Both the position numbers and the translations under genes were made by a program. The notes beneath the pieces were generated by a model. The model did no database searches and had not been told where the DNA came from. It saw only the letters and a list, made by a program, of their open reading frames with translations. 64,000 bases of DNA from Aplectana chamaeleonis (taxonomy: Eukaryota > Nematoda > Chromadorea > Rhabditida > Cosmocercidae). Every line of letters starts with the position of its first letter. The stretch's first letter is position 1. Shown one piece after another: positions 11,217 to 22,730 of the stretch. The stretch lies in the NCBI GenBank assembly GCA_029168955.1, contig JAPDOI010001944.1, positions 54,364 to 118,363 on the forward strand, written 5' to 3'.

Positions 11217-11823
11217 ATCCGTGATCTCGGGATTGTTTACTCCGACTCTCTTTCTTTCGAGGGCTATATTGAGAAAATAGTGGCATCCGCTTACACAAAG
11301 TCGAACTTTATACTTAGGGCTTTCCAAATTCAAAACGCTTTTCAAGCTTTTTACCACCTATGTAAGGCCGCTGCTCGAATATTGTACTCCAATTTGGTCC
11401 TTTTCAAAACAAGTCTATATTAAGAAAGTTGAAAGGGTTCAAAGTAGGTTCACAAAAAGGGTATTTGCAAGAAACGGGTTGTATGAAGTCAGTTACCAAG
11501 AGCGCTTGTCCCAATCAGGTGCTACCTCGCTGCAAATTAGAAAAGTGATTTATGATCAGAACCTTTTGTTCAAAATTGTAATGAACTACCTTGACATTGA
11601 CAGAGACGATGTTTTTGCTTTTTCTGCATTCAACTGGAAAACTAGAGGTCATTCATTTCGTATTTTTACAGGTTCCGCACACTCCAATGTGTTTCTAGAG
11701 TCGTTTTTGGGCCGAGCTTCCAGCACTTGGAATCAGTTGCCATTATCTATGATACTGTCGTCGACGCCAGGAAGTTTTAGCGGCAAACTAGGAGAAAATC
11801 TAAGGCAGAAAGGATTGTTCTAG
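11217..11823 (+). pseudogene. LINE reverse-transcriptase C-terminal fragment (CR1/Jockey-like)
   Basis: Plus-strand coding resembles the end of a non-LTR retrotransposon polymerase. It begins with a DLGIVYSDSLSFEGYIEKIV segment at about 11223, then shifts frame once near 11325. It continues with TTYVRPLLEYCTPIWSF and RVQSRFTKRV, the conserved region after the catalytic palm in CR1/Jockey-type LINEs, and ends at a stop at 11821-11823. The catalytic palm (the FADD region) is absent, so only the 3-prime part of the second ORF is present. This fits the 5-prime truncation usual for LINE insertions. The one-base frameshift makes it a dead copy. Clade assignment beyond this type is uncertain. Confidence 0.75.
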
Positions 11824-12400
11824 CCACAGTACCCGTTTCAGTCTATTCATAATCATTCTCATCATCCACTTCTCTTGCAATCACTCTCCCTCGATATATT
11901 TCACCGGAAGCCTATTCACTTCACTTCGTTTTGTTCTCTTTTTTTGTTCGTTTTTATGAGCTCTGATGGTTTTTGCATGTCCATTTGTTTGCGAAAACAT
12001 TGAAGCCCCGATATGACCTAAATAACGGAAAACTTGAGCTGAAGTGTAACTCTGAAAGTTTTGATATAGGGCTCCAATACAGGCGGACTCTCTTACTGCC
12101 GCTTGTCTTCTTCTTGTCTCCTTGCTGGGCTACCGTCTGGTAGGTAGTAGAACGCCAAAGCAGGTCAATAGGCTTGTGGTACTTGTGAAACACATTTGTC
12201 CACCATGTGGAGCCGCATACGTTAACATTACCATCTCAGACAAGACTTCTGTGCGCAGCGCAATGTTCCCGTATCAAATGGACGTCAATCACTATTCATC
12301 TTATTGCTTTTCTATCAGGTTAATCACACTTTTTCATTTGTTGTTCACCTTGGTTTCACGAACTGTAATTGGCCACAATAAATAAATAAATAAATAATTA
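11824..12400 (+). other. Probable LINE 3-prime tail ending in AATA repeats
   Basis: No frame is convincing. The stretch ends at 12378-12400 with repeated AATA units, a common type of LINE 3-prime terminus in the same orientation as the preceding fragment. The boundary of the tail is inferred. Confidence 0.4.
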
Positions 12401-12755
12401 TTCTCTGGCCTGGACTAGTTGTCCGATTGGATGAACATGTTCAAGGTGGTTATCAGCGGTAAAAAATGGGGCTTATCGGAAATGGAAGAATATTTTAGGC
12501 AAAACAGTATTAGTTAGGGTCCAAAGGAAAGAACGGAGGGACAGAAAGCAGAAAATTGTGAAGGACGCATCCACAAAAGATTTCATTGTCACAACGAATA
12601 GTTCCAGTGAGAGTAAAAAGGTGGGGTGAGAGTAAAGTATTTGGTGCCCTTCTCTAGTGTTTTTCTCGATTTCTTTTTCATTTCAGTTCTACCCGGTGGC
12701 CAAACAATCGACTTAGCGAATAATCGCAAAATCGAAGACCATAGTGAACACTGCT
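12401..12755. other. Spacer, nothing recognised
   Basis: No tandem repeat, inverted repeat or exon was seen between the LINE tail and the TTAA element at 12760. Confidence 0.4.
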
Positions 12756-12759
12756 TTAA

Positions 12760-13240
12760 AGGCACAGTCCAAATTCAAAATCGTTTTTCTGTTCTCGTGC
12801 CTATCTTGAAAACGGTCTCACACTGATCCCAATGATGTCTCTGGAATCGTTCAAGACCCCCTGGAAACGGAGTTATGGCCCCTCAAAAACTGGGCTGCTG
12901 AAGCATGTAGGACGAGTTGTCCGAGGCTTGTATTTTCCGTCATCTGCAACCGATGTATGCGAGCCGACCTGAACAAAGCGAGAAGTCGAGAATGAAGGGA
13001 AGAACGGGGCGATTAATCAGAAACAATCGCTCATCTCGCCACTGTGGAGCTCGAAAGATCGTAAAGGGGGCGTGCCAAAGTGGCTTCTCGAGGTGGGCGC
13101 CCCAGGGTGGCTTCCTCTTATATCTCGCGTATTCGGAGGAATTGAGAGCTCGCACTTGGCACGTGTTGCCTAGGGTGGGTCTACTTCACAACTGTGTGGG
13201 AATCTCAGACTCCGTCCCGTCCCTGAGCTTGGGCTGTGCC
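12760..13240. mobile_element. TTAA element of the AGGCACAGTCC group, copy A
   Basis: Left end AGGCACAGTCCAAATTC, right end GAGCTTGGGCTGTGCCT. The targets are TTAA at 12756-12759 and TTCA at 13241-13244. The interior matches 35921-36397 almost throughout, including the CACTGTGGAGCTC region near 13040. Confidence 0.85.
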
Positions 13241-13244
13241 TTCA

Positions 13245-13993
13245 AAGACAGCATACACGCTCGTAAACGTTGTTGGGGTAACAATGTGAATCAAACCGTA
13301 TGGTTTACAACATAATGCCTACGCATTTTGAAGCGTCAAAAACAAATCACAATGCCGTTACAGAAGTAGCAGAGGCCTGGACCCCGCCCGTATTTTCACG
13401 CCCCCTGTATTTGCCTTTTTCCTCGAACGCGGGGTTGTTGGGTCATCTTTGCCGTCAGTAACATGTGTGGTTCACTTGTTAGGCAATCCACCACCAGTAA
13501 CGACGATGAAGATGCCATAAAGTGTGCCCGAATGAGAATGGCGGCCCACGCGGCCGGCGTGCTTGGCAGGCGGCCGTCGCATGTGTCGTCCTCGGACGAG
13601 TGTTGGATTTCAATGACGGCCGTCCACTCTTCCAACGTCTGCAGAGCTGATTGATCGGCGCAGTGCTTGCTGCCAGCCGGTGCCGGCCCGTTCGTAGTCG
13701 ATGGCGGCGTGGACTTTTCGCATGCTCGTCCGAGAGCGGCAAACGCGACAGCCGACTGCCAAGCACGCCGGCCGCATGGGCCGCCATTCTCATTCGGACG
13801 CACCCTAGCAACCTTGCGTTGCAGGAAAAGGCCAAATACAGGGGGCGTGAAAATACGGGCGTAGCGAAACTTGCTACTCCTGTAACGACATTGTGGGTCG
13901 CTTCTGACGCTTCAAAATGCATAGGCATTGTAATCTGAAATATACCATTCTATTTCCGTAGTTATCTCAACCACGTTTACGAGTATGCTGCCT
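13245..13993. mobile_element. Palindromic TTAA element sharing a target with copy A
   Basis: The left end AAGACAGCATACACGCTCG begins at the target that closes the preceding element. The right end CTCGTAAACG-like complement finishes at 13993 before CTAA. The long inverted repeats enclose a GC-rich core (13540-13780) whose halves, built around CACGCGGCCGGCGTGCTTGG, are themselves inverted copies. Confidence 0.8.
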
Positions 13994-13997
13994 CTAA

Positions 13998-14565
13998 GGG
14001 TTGTACTATAAAATCTTTCAAAAAAAATGCATTAAATTCGAGCTTTTTCGTGTATGTGTGGTATAGAGTCAGTGACGGCAGGTAACATTGCCCATAAAAT
14101 TGCACAAACGCAGCTCTTGAGTTATAAAAACAGCTGATGCTCATTTCTGGACGCCGCCAGGCTCAAAACAAATCAAAAACAGGTGTAATAATACACTACA
14201 TACATTTGGCACACAATAAGGCTCCGTTAATAGCGAGTTGCGAGTGTTAGCGGACAAAAGGGATTCCCATCTTAAAACTGGTTATTGATTCCGTCCAAGA
14301 GCGACAAGGGACGCTATCTTCAACAGCATGCATCTGCAGCCAGCGTCCTCTGTTGCTCGCCTGTGCCGTGGCTGATCAACAAATCATAATTAACAAACCG
14401 GTCTAGGGCACGTGCTGTGCACCAGAGATTCTACAGCGTTTTGCCGCTCATACAATAATAGCGCTCGTCTCTTTTGGTTGGAAAGCATGCGGCGGCGCGT
14501 TCAAGCTCTTTTTCAAAATAAAACTTCTGAAACTGAATGCATTTCGGGTCTGAAGAATAACTCAG
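13998..14565. other. Spacer before the DIRS element
   Basis: No exon or repeat boundary was recognised. The sequence leads directly to the inverted terminal repeat of the retrotransposon. Confidence 0.4.
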
Positions 14566-14607
14566 GATTATATAACCACTGCTCAATATCAATTATAATT
14601 GCTTCTG

Positions 14608-15355
14608 CCTGATAGCTCCTGCCTTATCTCTTGTTTGACTTCTTATCGCTCGCGGCTAAATCAACGCGTGCGAAAGGCCAGAGGCTTTATTCCGATGCTT
14701 TGCGATCGCTTTTCGGCTTAGTGTAGCCAACCTGTATTTGCTATCAATGTTTTCATAGCGATACTGATAAGCGGCTAGCTTTCGGAATAAACATCTGGAT
14801 GTCTCAGTTGCCTTCCAACAACTCACAGCGACCGGTTCGCTGTTCTCCCAAGGTGAGCTGCCTTCTCACCTCTCTGGCTCTACAGCGCTGAGAAGAAGCG
14901 CGGCCAGCCGAAGAAGACCCCCAAGAGTCGACTGCAGGGCTCTGCTCACGGTCCTCTTTCGTCTACTGTTGAGCGCGCGTCGGGCACGCTCCAGGTCCAA
15001 TTTCTTAGGGTTCTAAGCGTTGTTGAGCGCGCTTCAGGCGCGCTCAAGGTTTAAGATTCCTGAACAGGTAGAGTAGATTGCGGAGCGTTGCTCGCACTCC
15101 TCTAAAGTGTTTGAAGGAAATCAAGTAGAACGCTGCAATTGGGCGCGTTCCTTGTTTATCCAACGAACATTGCAAAAAAGGGAGTCGCAAGCAGCCCTCA
15201 GCCGAAAAGCGCTTTGAGAATACGCTCGCACGTAACCTAGGCGCTAGGGCTTAAGACTCCTTCTCCGAAAGATTTTCAGGATCACAGTTCCCGAAACTTT
15301 CGATTAGCTCAGAGCTGTTCCGAAAGTTCCGGAACCAACTCATGATCAATCTTTC
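14608..15355 (+). other. DIRS leader region
   Basis: This non-coding stretch lies between the left terminal repeat and the gag-like frame. It contains two related GC-rich inverted words around 14970 and 15025 (GTTGAGCGCGC and GCGCGCTC forms), possibly part of the untranslated leader. No promoter could be assigned. Confidence 0.45.
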
Positions 15356-16701
15356 ATGCGAGCACAAATCAACGTGCTCGCATCAGAGCGGTTCTGCAAA
15401 CTCAAGAGTTTGTTTCCAGATAATCGCAGCATGGATCACCAAAGCATGTCAACGGCGGATCTGAAGGCTTTGGAAAAAGAACTGCTCGATGGAATCAGCA
15501 GTGTTGAAGAAGGAAAGAAGAAGGACGACGCTGTCAAAGTTCAGCAGGTGGAATCCCGAGGCCGCAAATGCCAACGAGGACGTTCTTCTCGCGACCGCCG
15601 AGGACGTAAGAGGTCATCCTCATCCTCGCCTTCCTCGTCTTCGGTATCTACCACGTCGCTCTCATCTGTCCAGTAAACGGAGGTTGAGAGTGTTGAGACT
15701 GACTCTGACAACGAACATCCAGCGATGAAGAAAAAAGGGCGCGAGAGGAGGGTCTGAAGAAAGTATATGAGGGCTCCTCACCTCTTGATCTACCGAGAGT
15801 TCCTAAGAGGATCGAGTTTGCTTCGTCTGTTTCTATTGCCCCGGAAACTGTGAGCATCGAGAAGAAAAAACTGCGATCGCGAGTCAAAATTGTAGATCAT
15901 CTCCTTCAGCATTTTGACTCCTGTGCTATGGGAAACTACATTGGTCATGATGAACGTGTAGCACACTTTGAGAAACTCCCTTTGGTAGCCTCAGGACTAG
16001 CCGCTGTTCCCGTGCTCGATGAAGACTTAAGAGTGACCACCTTCCATCTGGGAGTAGACGAGCACTCCATGGTTGAGGACGGGAAGGCGGTACTGAATGC
16101 GCTCAATCTGCTGGCAATTGGGAGAAATTAAGCCAGGGAAAGTCGTTACGCGAAATCCGACTTGTACTTCGAACAGGCAATGGAGCTGTTGGGAGTTCTC
16201 GTCCATGATACCAATGTTCATCGTCGTGAACGATTTTTTCGCAGCTTTGGCGTAGATCCCGGCGAGTCCGTCCCCAACTATAGACGACTTCCTGTGGAGG
16301 CTCCCGCACAGTCAGCGGACAAGCCTTGGAATGAATTTGCTCCAGTTCCCATTGGCACTCGTCTGTCTACAGAGGTGAATAAGAAACGTTTGCTTTTTCT
16401 TCTTTGTCACAAAAACCAAGTCGTTTAGGTCGTTGAGAAGACTCAATGCCAGGAACTGACTGCGGCTCTGATGAAGGAGAAGAAATCGTCATCCAAAAAA
16501 GAACGTGATGACAACAATTCAAAGCACAGCAAAAAGGGGAAGAGGTCGGTTTCAATCGATCTCACGTTTGGCCCTGGCGGCGGGTCAGGCTCAGATTGCT
16601 CGAAGAATGTTATACCAATAGGTGGCCGACTCGGTTTTTTCGCGAGGAATTGGTCCGTTCTCGCAATAGATAACTGGACACAGGGGGTCCTTTCCGGATA
16701 G
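15356..16701 (+). pseudogene. DIRS gag-like region with several stops
   Basis: The first part (15356-15676) encodes a helical segment followed by a basic Arg/Ser-rich tail (RGRKCQRGRSSRDRRGRK), a plausible nucleic-acid-binding region. Later frames (15850-16131, 16162-16428, 16471-16701) continue a conserved-looking protein with a lysine/serine-rich linker near 16475-16550. Stops near 15675, 15757, 16129 and 16426 break it. DIRS first ORFs are poorly conserved, so the gag role comes from position and basic character rather than a domain match. Confidence 0.55.
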
Positions 16702-17466
16702 AAAATCCATTTTTCAAGGAATCCTCCCCTCTCGAATGTTCAGAGGCCAAGATGTGGCAGTGACCACATTTTGCTCCGCCAGGAAATCCATAAGATGCTG
16801 GTCAAAGATGCGGTCGAAGAAGTGTCCTGGTCGGAAAAGGTCTGGGTCTCTAGTATGTTCTGTATACCAAAAAAAGATGGCTCGGTCAGACCAATAATTA
16901 ATCTGAGACCACTGAACAAATTCGTCAAACTCGATAATTTCAAGATGGAATCGTTAGAGATGCTGCGTGATCTAGTACGCAAGGGTGACTTCATGGCCAA
17001 ACTGGACATTAAGGATGCCTATTTTTCGGTTCCCATCGACTGCGCGTCCAGAAACTACCTCGCTTTCAGTATCAGCGGTAAATTATATAGATTTAAGGCC
17101 ATGCCGTTTGGCTTAGCTTCGGCGCCATACGTCTAGACCCGCCTGGTGAAACCAGTTGCAGGTTTCTTGAGAGAACGAGGCATTAGACTAGTAGTCTACA
17201 TCGATGACTGGCTGCTTATCGGTGATTCCGCAGAGCAACTTTGCGATCACGTTTCTGTAGCCATGGATCTTCTCAATAATTTGGGTTTCTCGGTCAATGA
17301 AGAGAAATCTCAACGTCTACCCACTCAGCAGATTGAGTTTCTGGGAATTGAGATCGACACGACTCAGTTGATCTTTCACGTCCCCGAACGCAAGGTGGTA
17401 GTGATTGAGACTGAAGCGAAAGCTTTAATAGCAGTCTTTAAACGTATACCTAAGGCAAATAGCTAG
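16702..17466 (+). pseudogene. DIRS reverse transcriptase
   Basis: The polymerase copies element RNA into DNA. Conserved blocks are visible in order: SSMFCIPKKDGSVRPIINLR (from about 16852), the motif-A-like KLDIKDAYFSVPID (17000-17040), MPFGLASAPYV (17101-17133), and the catalytic YIDDWLL at 17197-17217, followed by FLGIEID. Both catalytic aspartates of the YIDD box remain. A TAG stop at 17134-17136 splits the domain right after APYV. A frameshift near 17455 separates it from the RNase H part, whose frame resumes with ARFIGRIVS. The YIDD box and the downstream partners distinguish it from LINE and LTR polymerases. Confidence 0.9.
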
Positions 17467-18523
17467 GTTTATTGGTCGAATAGTGTCCGTCAGCATTGCT
17501 TGCAAACTGGCCATTTTGTTTCTTCGTAATCTACAACGTTGGCTGGGTAGTTTCCACCCGTTGGGCAATGAAGACTACGACAGATGCGCACCCCTAGATT
17601 CTCAGTGTTACAGAGACTTATTATGGTTCACGTCAGAGTTCAGGAAGCACACGTCGCAAGCTTTTTTCCCCCGGAAACAAAGCCTTATCGTGTTTTCTGA
17701 CGCCTCAAACGAAGGTTGGGGAGCAGTGACAGATTCTGAGAAAACTGGCGGTCGCTGGTTTTCCGAGGAACGATCTCTACATATAAATTCTAAGGAATTG
17801 TTAGCGTGCTTTCTAGGTCTACAGTGCTTTGCTAGAAACTTTCGCGACACAACTGTGAGAGTAGAGATCGACAACACAACGGCAGTGTGGTACGTCAACA
17901 AATTCGGCGGTACTGGAAGTAGTAGTTTGTGTCTAATTGCACGGGAACTGATTCTCTGGGCTGAGGAGCGTGGTCTCTACATTGTAGCCTTCCACAGACC
18001 TGGAGTAGAGAACTTCGAGGCAGACTTCATGTCAAGAGAATTTCGTGGTTCCTCTGACTATTCGCTTGACGCAGCTGTGGCTATGACCTTGTTCGCCCGC
18101 TGGGGAGTTCCGTCAATAGATTTATTCGCCTCTCGTTCCAATGCAAAATGTCAGGCGTACTACTCTTTCCTTCCAGATCCACACTGCAGAGCCGTGGATG
18201 CTTTCAAGCAACCCTGGTCGGGGATCTTCGCCTTCGCGTTCCCACCATTCAACATGGTGGGACGAACCATAAGGAAGGCTCTGAGAGAGAATGCTCGTCT
18301 CATATTAGTCTGTCCCCGATGGCCAACCCAATTCTGGTGGCCTCTGTTAGATCTTCACGGGAGCGACGTCGTGACTCTACCCCTGAGTCCTCGCCTTCTC
18401 GTCATTCCGAAGGAAGAATCCCACCCTTGTCTGAGCAAACCGACCTTTTCACTGATTGCATGTCTCATATCGGTGAGTACTGGCGCATACGAGGTTTTTC
18501 CTCTGCTTCTGTTTCCGCCATGA
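17467..18523 (+). pseudogene. DIRS RNase H and C-terminal polyprotein domain
   Basis: From the frame at 17483, RNase H motifs are complete: VFSDASNEGWG (acidic residue 73), INSKELLACF (Glu105), VEIDNTTAVWYVN (Asp130) and NFEADFMSREF (Asp181). The domain degrades RNA in the RNA-DNA hybrid. It is followed by residues 210-300 with DLFASRSNAKCQAYYS, FAFPPFNMV and LVCPRWPTQFWWPLL, a block characteristic of DIRS-family polyproteins and often likened to a DNA methyltransferase (FPPF resembling its NPPY-type motif). The frame is intact over 346 codons, so this is the best preserved part of the element. Its end overlaps the recombinase ORF in another frame. Confidence 0.88.
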
Positions 18524-18638
18524 TGTCGAATTGGCCAACCGCCACCATCAAACAGTACAATTCAGCGCTCAAAAAAATGGGCTTGTTTTTGTAGGTCGGA
18601 AGGGATTGACAAGACAGCACCAACTGCTAAAGACATAG
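18400..18638 (+). pseudogene. DIRS tyrosine recombinase, N-terminal part
   Basis: Overlapping the end of the polyprotein in another frame, this encodes the DNA-binding N-terminus of the recombinase, with SHIGEYWRIRGFS and TATIKQYNSALKKMGLF. A one-base slip in the T run near 18588 gives an apparent stop. In the neighbouring frame the protein continues with a CRSEGIDKTAP segment up to the TTAA element at 18643. Removing one TTAA and the element makes the frame run on into the C-terminal part at 21941. Confidence 0.8.
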
Positions 18639-18899
18639 TTAAAGGCAGTGGTCACAATAAAAAACGTTATCGAAAGAACTACAAAAATCAGCTTAGATCG
18701 AAAACAGCTGAAAAACTATGAAGGTAGCGAGCTGAAAAACGGGCTAGTATTAGAGCTTCTGGGCCCGTAGCAAACCCCCCGCTGCCACCACATAAAGATG
18801 GTAGCCGACCTGAGGTACGTCGTGCCCGGATGCCACCTATTGTCGCCAGTTCGGAGCGACCTTTCGTAACGAGACAATTCTATTTGCAAAAATCGACCA

Positions 18900-18985
18900 C
18901 ATGATGGAGTCGAACCACGCACGCTGGTCGCATCAACAGCGCGCACAACAGCTGCACCGCGCTCACATTGGAGATGGCATTCTCG
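18900..18985 (-). repeat. tRNA-derived SINE-like sequence
   Basis: On the minus strand GAGCGCGGTGCAGCTG (an A-box-like region near 18950-18966) is followed about 35 nt on by GGTTCGACTCC, a perfect B box, at 18906-18916. The spacing fits an internal RNA polymerase III promoter. A clean cloverleaf is not evident, so a SINE or tRNA relic is likelier than a working tRNA gene. Confidence 0.5.
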
Positions 18986-19967
18986 CTATTAGCAAGGGTG
19001 TGAAATGAACAAAACAATAGACAGGAATCCATTCCATGCAAATCGTTCTCTTAACATCTGCAGTACATTCTATTCTGCTAAATTCATTACAAACTGTTCA
19101 CGACTATTACTGCTTACACGTTTTCAGCAGTTGCACAAGAACAAGATTTCGAGTTTGCGAAGAAATTCATGGTTTCTGTTTTTTTTTTGAAATAGTCGGC
19201 AGATCACTCGAAACTTGATCAGAGTGATTTTTGACGTTGAAAATTTTCCTCTCTCTTCTTTGAAACTAAGCAGGTAAAGTTTTAGTTCTGGAATTATACC
19301 TAATCTTACAAGGCTTACGAATTTTTCTTTCAAGAACCATGTTTGTACAGGATCACGCTGCTACTAGCTTAGCAAACATCGACCTAAAATGGAGTTAAGA
19401 ATAGAAGCAGATCTTGATTTTTTCAAATATTTCATGTTTTTGAGTACGATGCCCTTTTCAGAGGCAGAGAAACCGTTCACAAGTTATCACGAAAATTTCC
19501 CTTGTTTCCAACAATTTTGATAGTAACTTTGTTTCCAGGGCGGAGAAGTGATAAGAAATTTTCGATATTTATCGGAATTTCTCAGACTTCTATGATTTCT
19601 TCTTTTTTTTCGAGACGATCGTTCAAATTTTTATCTGATAGAAGCTCATAATCATTAATCCCTTGTACTTGTTTTCTCTCCAGAATATTCATCATGACCC
19701 TTAAATCTGCTGCTATGCTTGACCGCTGCTGACGTTTTCTCCTTTCCCTGCTGTTCGTGTTTTTCTTCACCTTTTTTCATAAGTACTGCACGCTTTGTGT
19801 CTTACGGTATGTTACATAGTATGTGTGTGAGTTTTTTTTGGGGGGAGGGAGGGGTAACTTTATCGAATGTGCATTTCCGACAGCTTCTGTGGTGAAAAAA
19901 GGTGTTGTACAAAAGTACCATTTCGATCGAAATGAACATAGCCAGTTCCAGTTAGAGATAAGGTTAA

Positions 19968-20620
19968 AGGCAGCATACACGCTCGCAAGCATAGTCGAGC
20001 TAACAGCATAGATAGGTCCGTACGGCACGTACTATGTCGTCAACGACGTTTGAAGCGCTGAAAACTGTCCAGGATGACAATATTTGACAATGTTTGAGCA
20101 ATCTTGCCTTCCACGCCCATAGTTTCACACCCATTCGAGTAACAGAATGAGAATCGATACTTGAGAAAACATGTGATAACATAGAATGATAGCACTATAA
20201 AAAGGGAGTGCAGTAGAGAAAAAAACTCGATTTACCTCAATATAACATGTTTGTGCAGTGATAAAATCCTCCATTTCAATAGGTCAGCCACAGTAGAGCG
20301 GCATTCTCGAACGTGGACGAGAGTCATTAGGTATGTAGACATGTTATACTCAAGTAAACCAAGCTATTTCTCTCGTGCACTCCCATTTGATAGTGCTATC
20401 ACTCTCAATTATCTCACGTTTTCACAAGTATCGATTCTCATTCTGTTACTTGAAGGGGTGTGAAAATACGGGCGTGGAAGGCAAGATTGCTCAAACATTG
20501 TCAAATATTGTCATCCTGGACAGTTTTCAGCGCTTCAAACGTCGTTGACGAAATAGTACGGGCCGTGCGGACCTATCTATGCCGTTATCTCGACTATGCT
20601 TGCGAGAGTGTATGCTGCCT
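19968..20620. mobile_element. Palindromic TTAA element inside the GTAGCAA insertion
   Basis: TTAA at 19964-19967 and CTAA at 20621-20624 flank inverted repeats of about 180 bp beginning AGGCAGCATACACGCTCGC. The arms stay highly similar past GGCGTGGAAGGCAAG, so the copy seems younger than 9600-10205. Confidence 0.85.
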
Positions 20621-21940
20621 CTAAGTGGAGCACGATCTCGGACTTTTCATCGCGAAGAATTTGTCACAATATCTCTCAGCGGTCGCCCAAAATTAGAGAA
20701 CCATGAAACCATCCGAAAAATTGGTCAGCTCTAAGGGAAAAATACTTCGTCGAATTTAACTTCAAATTATTTTCGTGAATTCGTGAAGAAAACTCACTGA
20801 ATATACCATGCAGTACAAACACTTCACGTACAGCTTTTTTTTATGAAAAAAAGGAACCAGCTCGAGGGCTCAGAAACAGCAATAATGAGGAGAAAATGTA
20901 GGGGAATTAGCGCCCAGGAAAAATCAACAGCTGATGAGGGGCAATTGATTATGCCGCCTCGAAAGACGGCCAAATTGCAACAATGATCTGCACTCATTGG
21001 AGTTTTTAATTGTTGTAGGCTTCACAATGATTTTTCCTCCGACATTTATCTCATGTTAGGGTAGGTTATCAGTCTGAAGCTTAATCCACAGCCATTGCGG
21101 GAAATTTTTGGCATAATCAGCGCAAAACTCGGAATTCCACTAACTTCAACGGAGTTGGTCAATCGTCGTCAAAAAAGGTGAAATGATCGTGTTCTCCTAC
21201 CCGCGCCGCCACCACCTCGGTCATGCGCGACCCATGACTGCACGACTCATGACTTGGCTTCCTCCCTACGTGTCTCTGCAATATGTGCGCTATTTCCATT
21301 TTCCACTCGCAGCTCGTGGCTCCCTTTCAGACCCCAGGTCCATGGCTGCGTACCGAAGTGGGTGACATTCGGCTGCGAGCGAAGTCACCACCTCAGCACG
21401 CGCACGTGCATTAGGATAGGGTGGCCACCACCCATTTCGCTAGCGACGTGAGCCACCACCTCGCGCCGGGGAGGCAGCTATGAGCTCCCACATTTCGGTG
21501 GGATTGCTACGGGCCCTGGGGTCCGTTCGTGCACACCTGCACAGCGCTGTCCAAAAAGATCGCAGTCTCACGCCGAGCAGTCAAAAATCGTCGACATTCA
21601 GAGGAAGGAATAAATGCAAATTTACCTAATAAGAACAGTTGAACAATGAAAGCAAGCAGTTCAGTCAATGTTTTTGACTAGATGAGTCCGAAGGATAATG
21701 TTCATTGATTGAAATTCAATTTCAAGCCAGCTGATGTTCTTGATATTAAAGATCATCGATGCCGATGATGTGGAGTGTGCTCCTCCACCATCAAAAGACA
21801 AGAAAGTTCAGGCTTCAAACCTAATCCGAAAGAACGGTTTTTTCGCGATTTTTTCTCATTGGTCCTTCTACTCTAAACCCAGAAAAGGTTTTAGAGAGGA
21901 AAAGAAGACAAGCATATTTTATCGCGACCACTGCCTTTAA

Positions 21941-22730
21941 TTTTCTGGCAAAACTCTTTATGAAGGGTCTCACTTATTCCACAATTAACACGCAAAGATC
22001 AGCTGTCTCCACATATGTTGACAGCCGAGGAGGGAGTATCTGTGACGCTTACGAAATTCCAGTCACTCGTCTCATTAAGGGCATATTTAGACAGCGCCCC
22101 TCCAGTGCGAAGTACAGTTGTATTTGGGAAGTCGGTCGAGTTCTCGACTTCATAAGAGGTTTGGGCCAGAACTCTTCTCTGACTCTCAAGGATCTCACAC
22201 TGAAAATGACAATGTTATTAGCTCTGGTATCGCCAAAGAGGGTTTCAGAGTTAGCTGTGCTTCGTTTGAGATCAGTTCAAACTAGCGACAGCCGTTGGGT
22301 GTTTAGGCTCGATTATATGAATAAAAACAGGCGGGTGGGCTCTTCAGCTCACACGGCTGAGGTCGTTGCTTTTATACAGGACCCTCTTTTATGCCCTATC
22401 ACTACGTTAAAGTTTCATTTATGTAGAACAGTGATGCTGAGGGCTAGCGAGGACCATTTGCTGCTATCGTACCATCGCCCCCACAGAAAGGTAGCTTCAA
22501 CCACTGTGGCTAGATGGCTGAGAATGGTACTGGAAAAAGCAGGCGTTGACAGCAGTTATGGGGCTCATTCGACCAGGGCAGCCTCCACGACCGCATCCAA
22601 AATGAAAGGAATATCTGCGAAATTGATAATAGATGCGGGGAATTGGGCCCCGGGCGGCTCTACCTTCGAAAAATTTAATATGAAGGAGGTGGAAAACTCT
22701 TATGGAGTAGCCGTTTCGTCAAACGCGTAG
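21941..22730 (+). pseudogene. DIRS tyrosine recombinase, catalytic part
   Basis: The open frame from 21960 carries the catalytic core of a DIRS recombinase, which would insert the circular element DNA. Visible residues are Arg94 in SPKRVSELAVLRLRSV and the His203-x-x-Arg206 box in GAHSTRAAST. In the STFEKFN segment the expected nucleophilic tyrosine of the usual TFxxFY pattern is Asn240 (AAT at 22677-22679). Tyr248 lies eight residues on and is not in the usual place. The protein ends at 22730 just before the right terminal repeat, as in family members. With the N-terminal part separated by 3.3 kb, no functional product is expected. Confidence 0.85.

Larger units (their letters stand above)
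18767..21510. mobile_element. 2.7-kb insertion with GTAGCAA ends and a 6-bp duplication
   Basis: GGGCCC lies directly outside both borders (18761-18766 and 21511-21516). The ends read GTAGCAAACCC and the complement of GTAGCAATCCC. The related copy at 10522 has an uninterrupted GGGCCC at this site, which shows the insertion. There is no transposase frame. The duplication is palindromic, so its true length is uncertain and the class is unassigned. Confidence 0.75.
18643..21936. mobile_element. TTAA element copy 3, inverted, holding a 2.7-kb insertion
   Basis: TTAA at 18639-18642 and 21937-21940 flanks ends AGGCAGTGGTCACAATAAAA and the complement of AGGCAGTGGTCGCGATAAAA. The outer 125 bp on the left and 420 bp on the right match copies 1 and 2 in reverse order. 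The target lies in the DIRS recombinase frame: with a single TTAA the codons GTT AAT TTT CTG read through, which fixes both the target duplication and the order of insertion. Confidence 0.92.

Noticed and set aside
18900..18985. A functional tRNA gene
   Set aside because: A B box is present, but no clean acceptor stem or cloverleaf could be drawn. It lies inside a mobile element.
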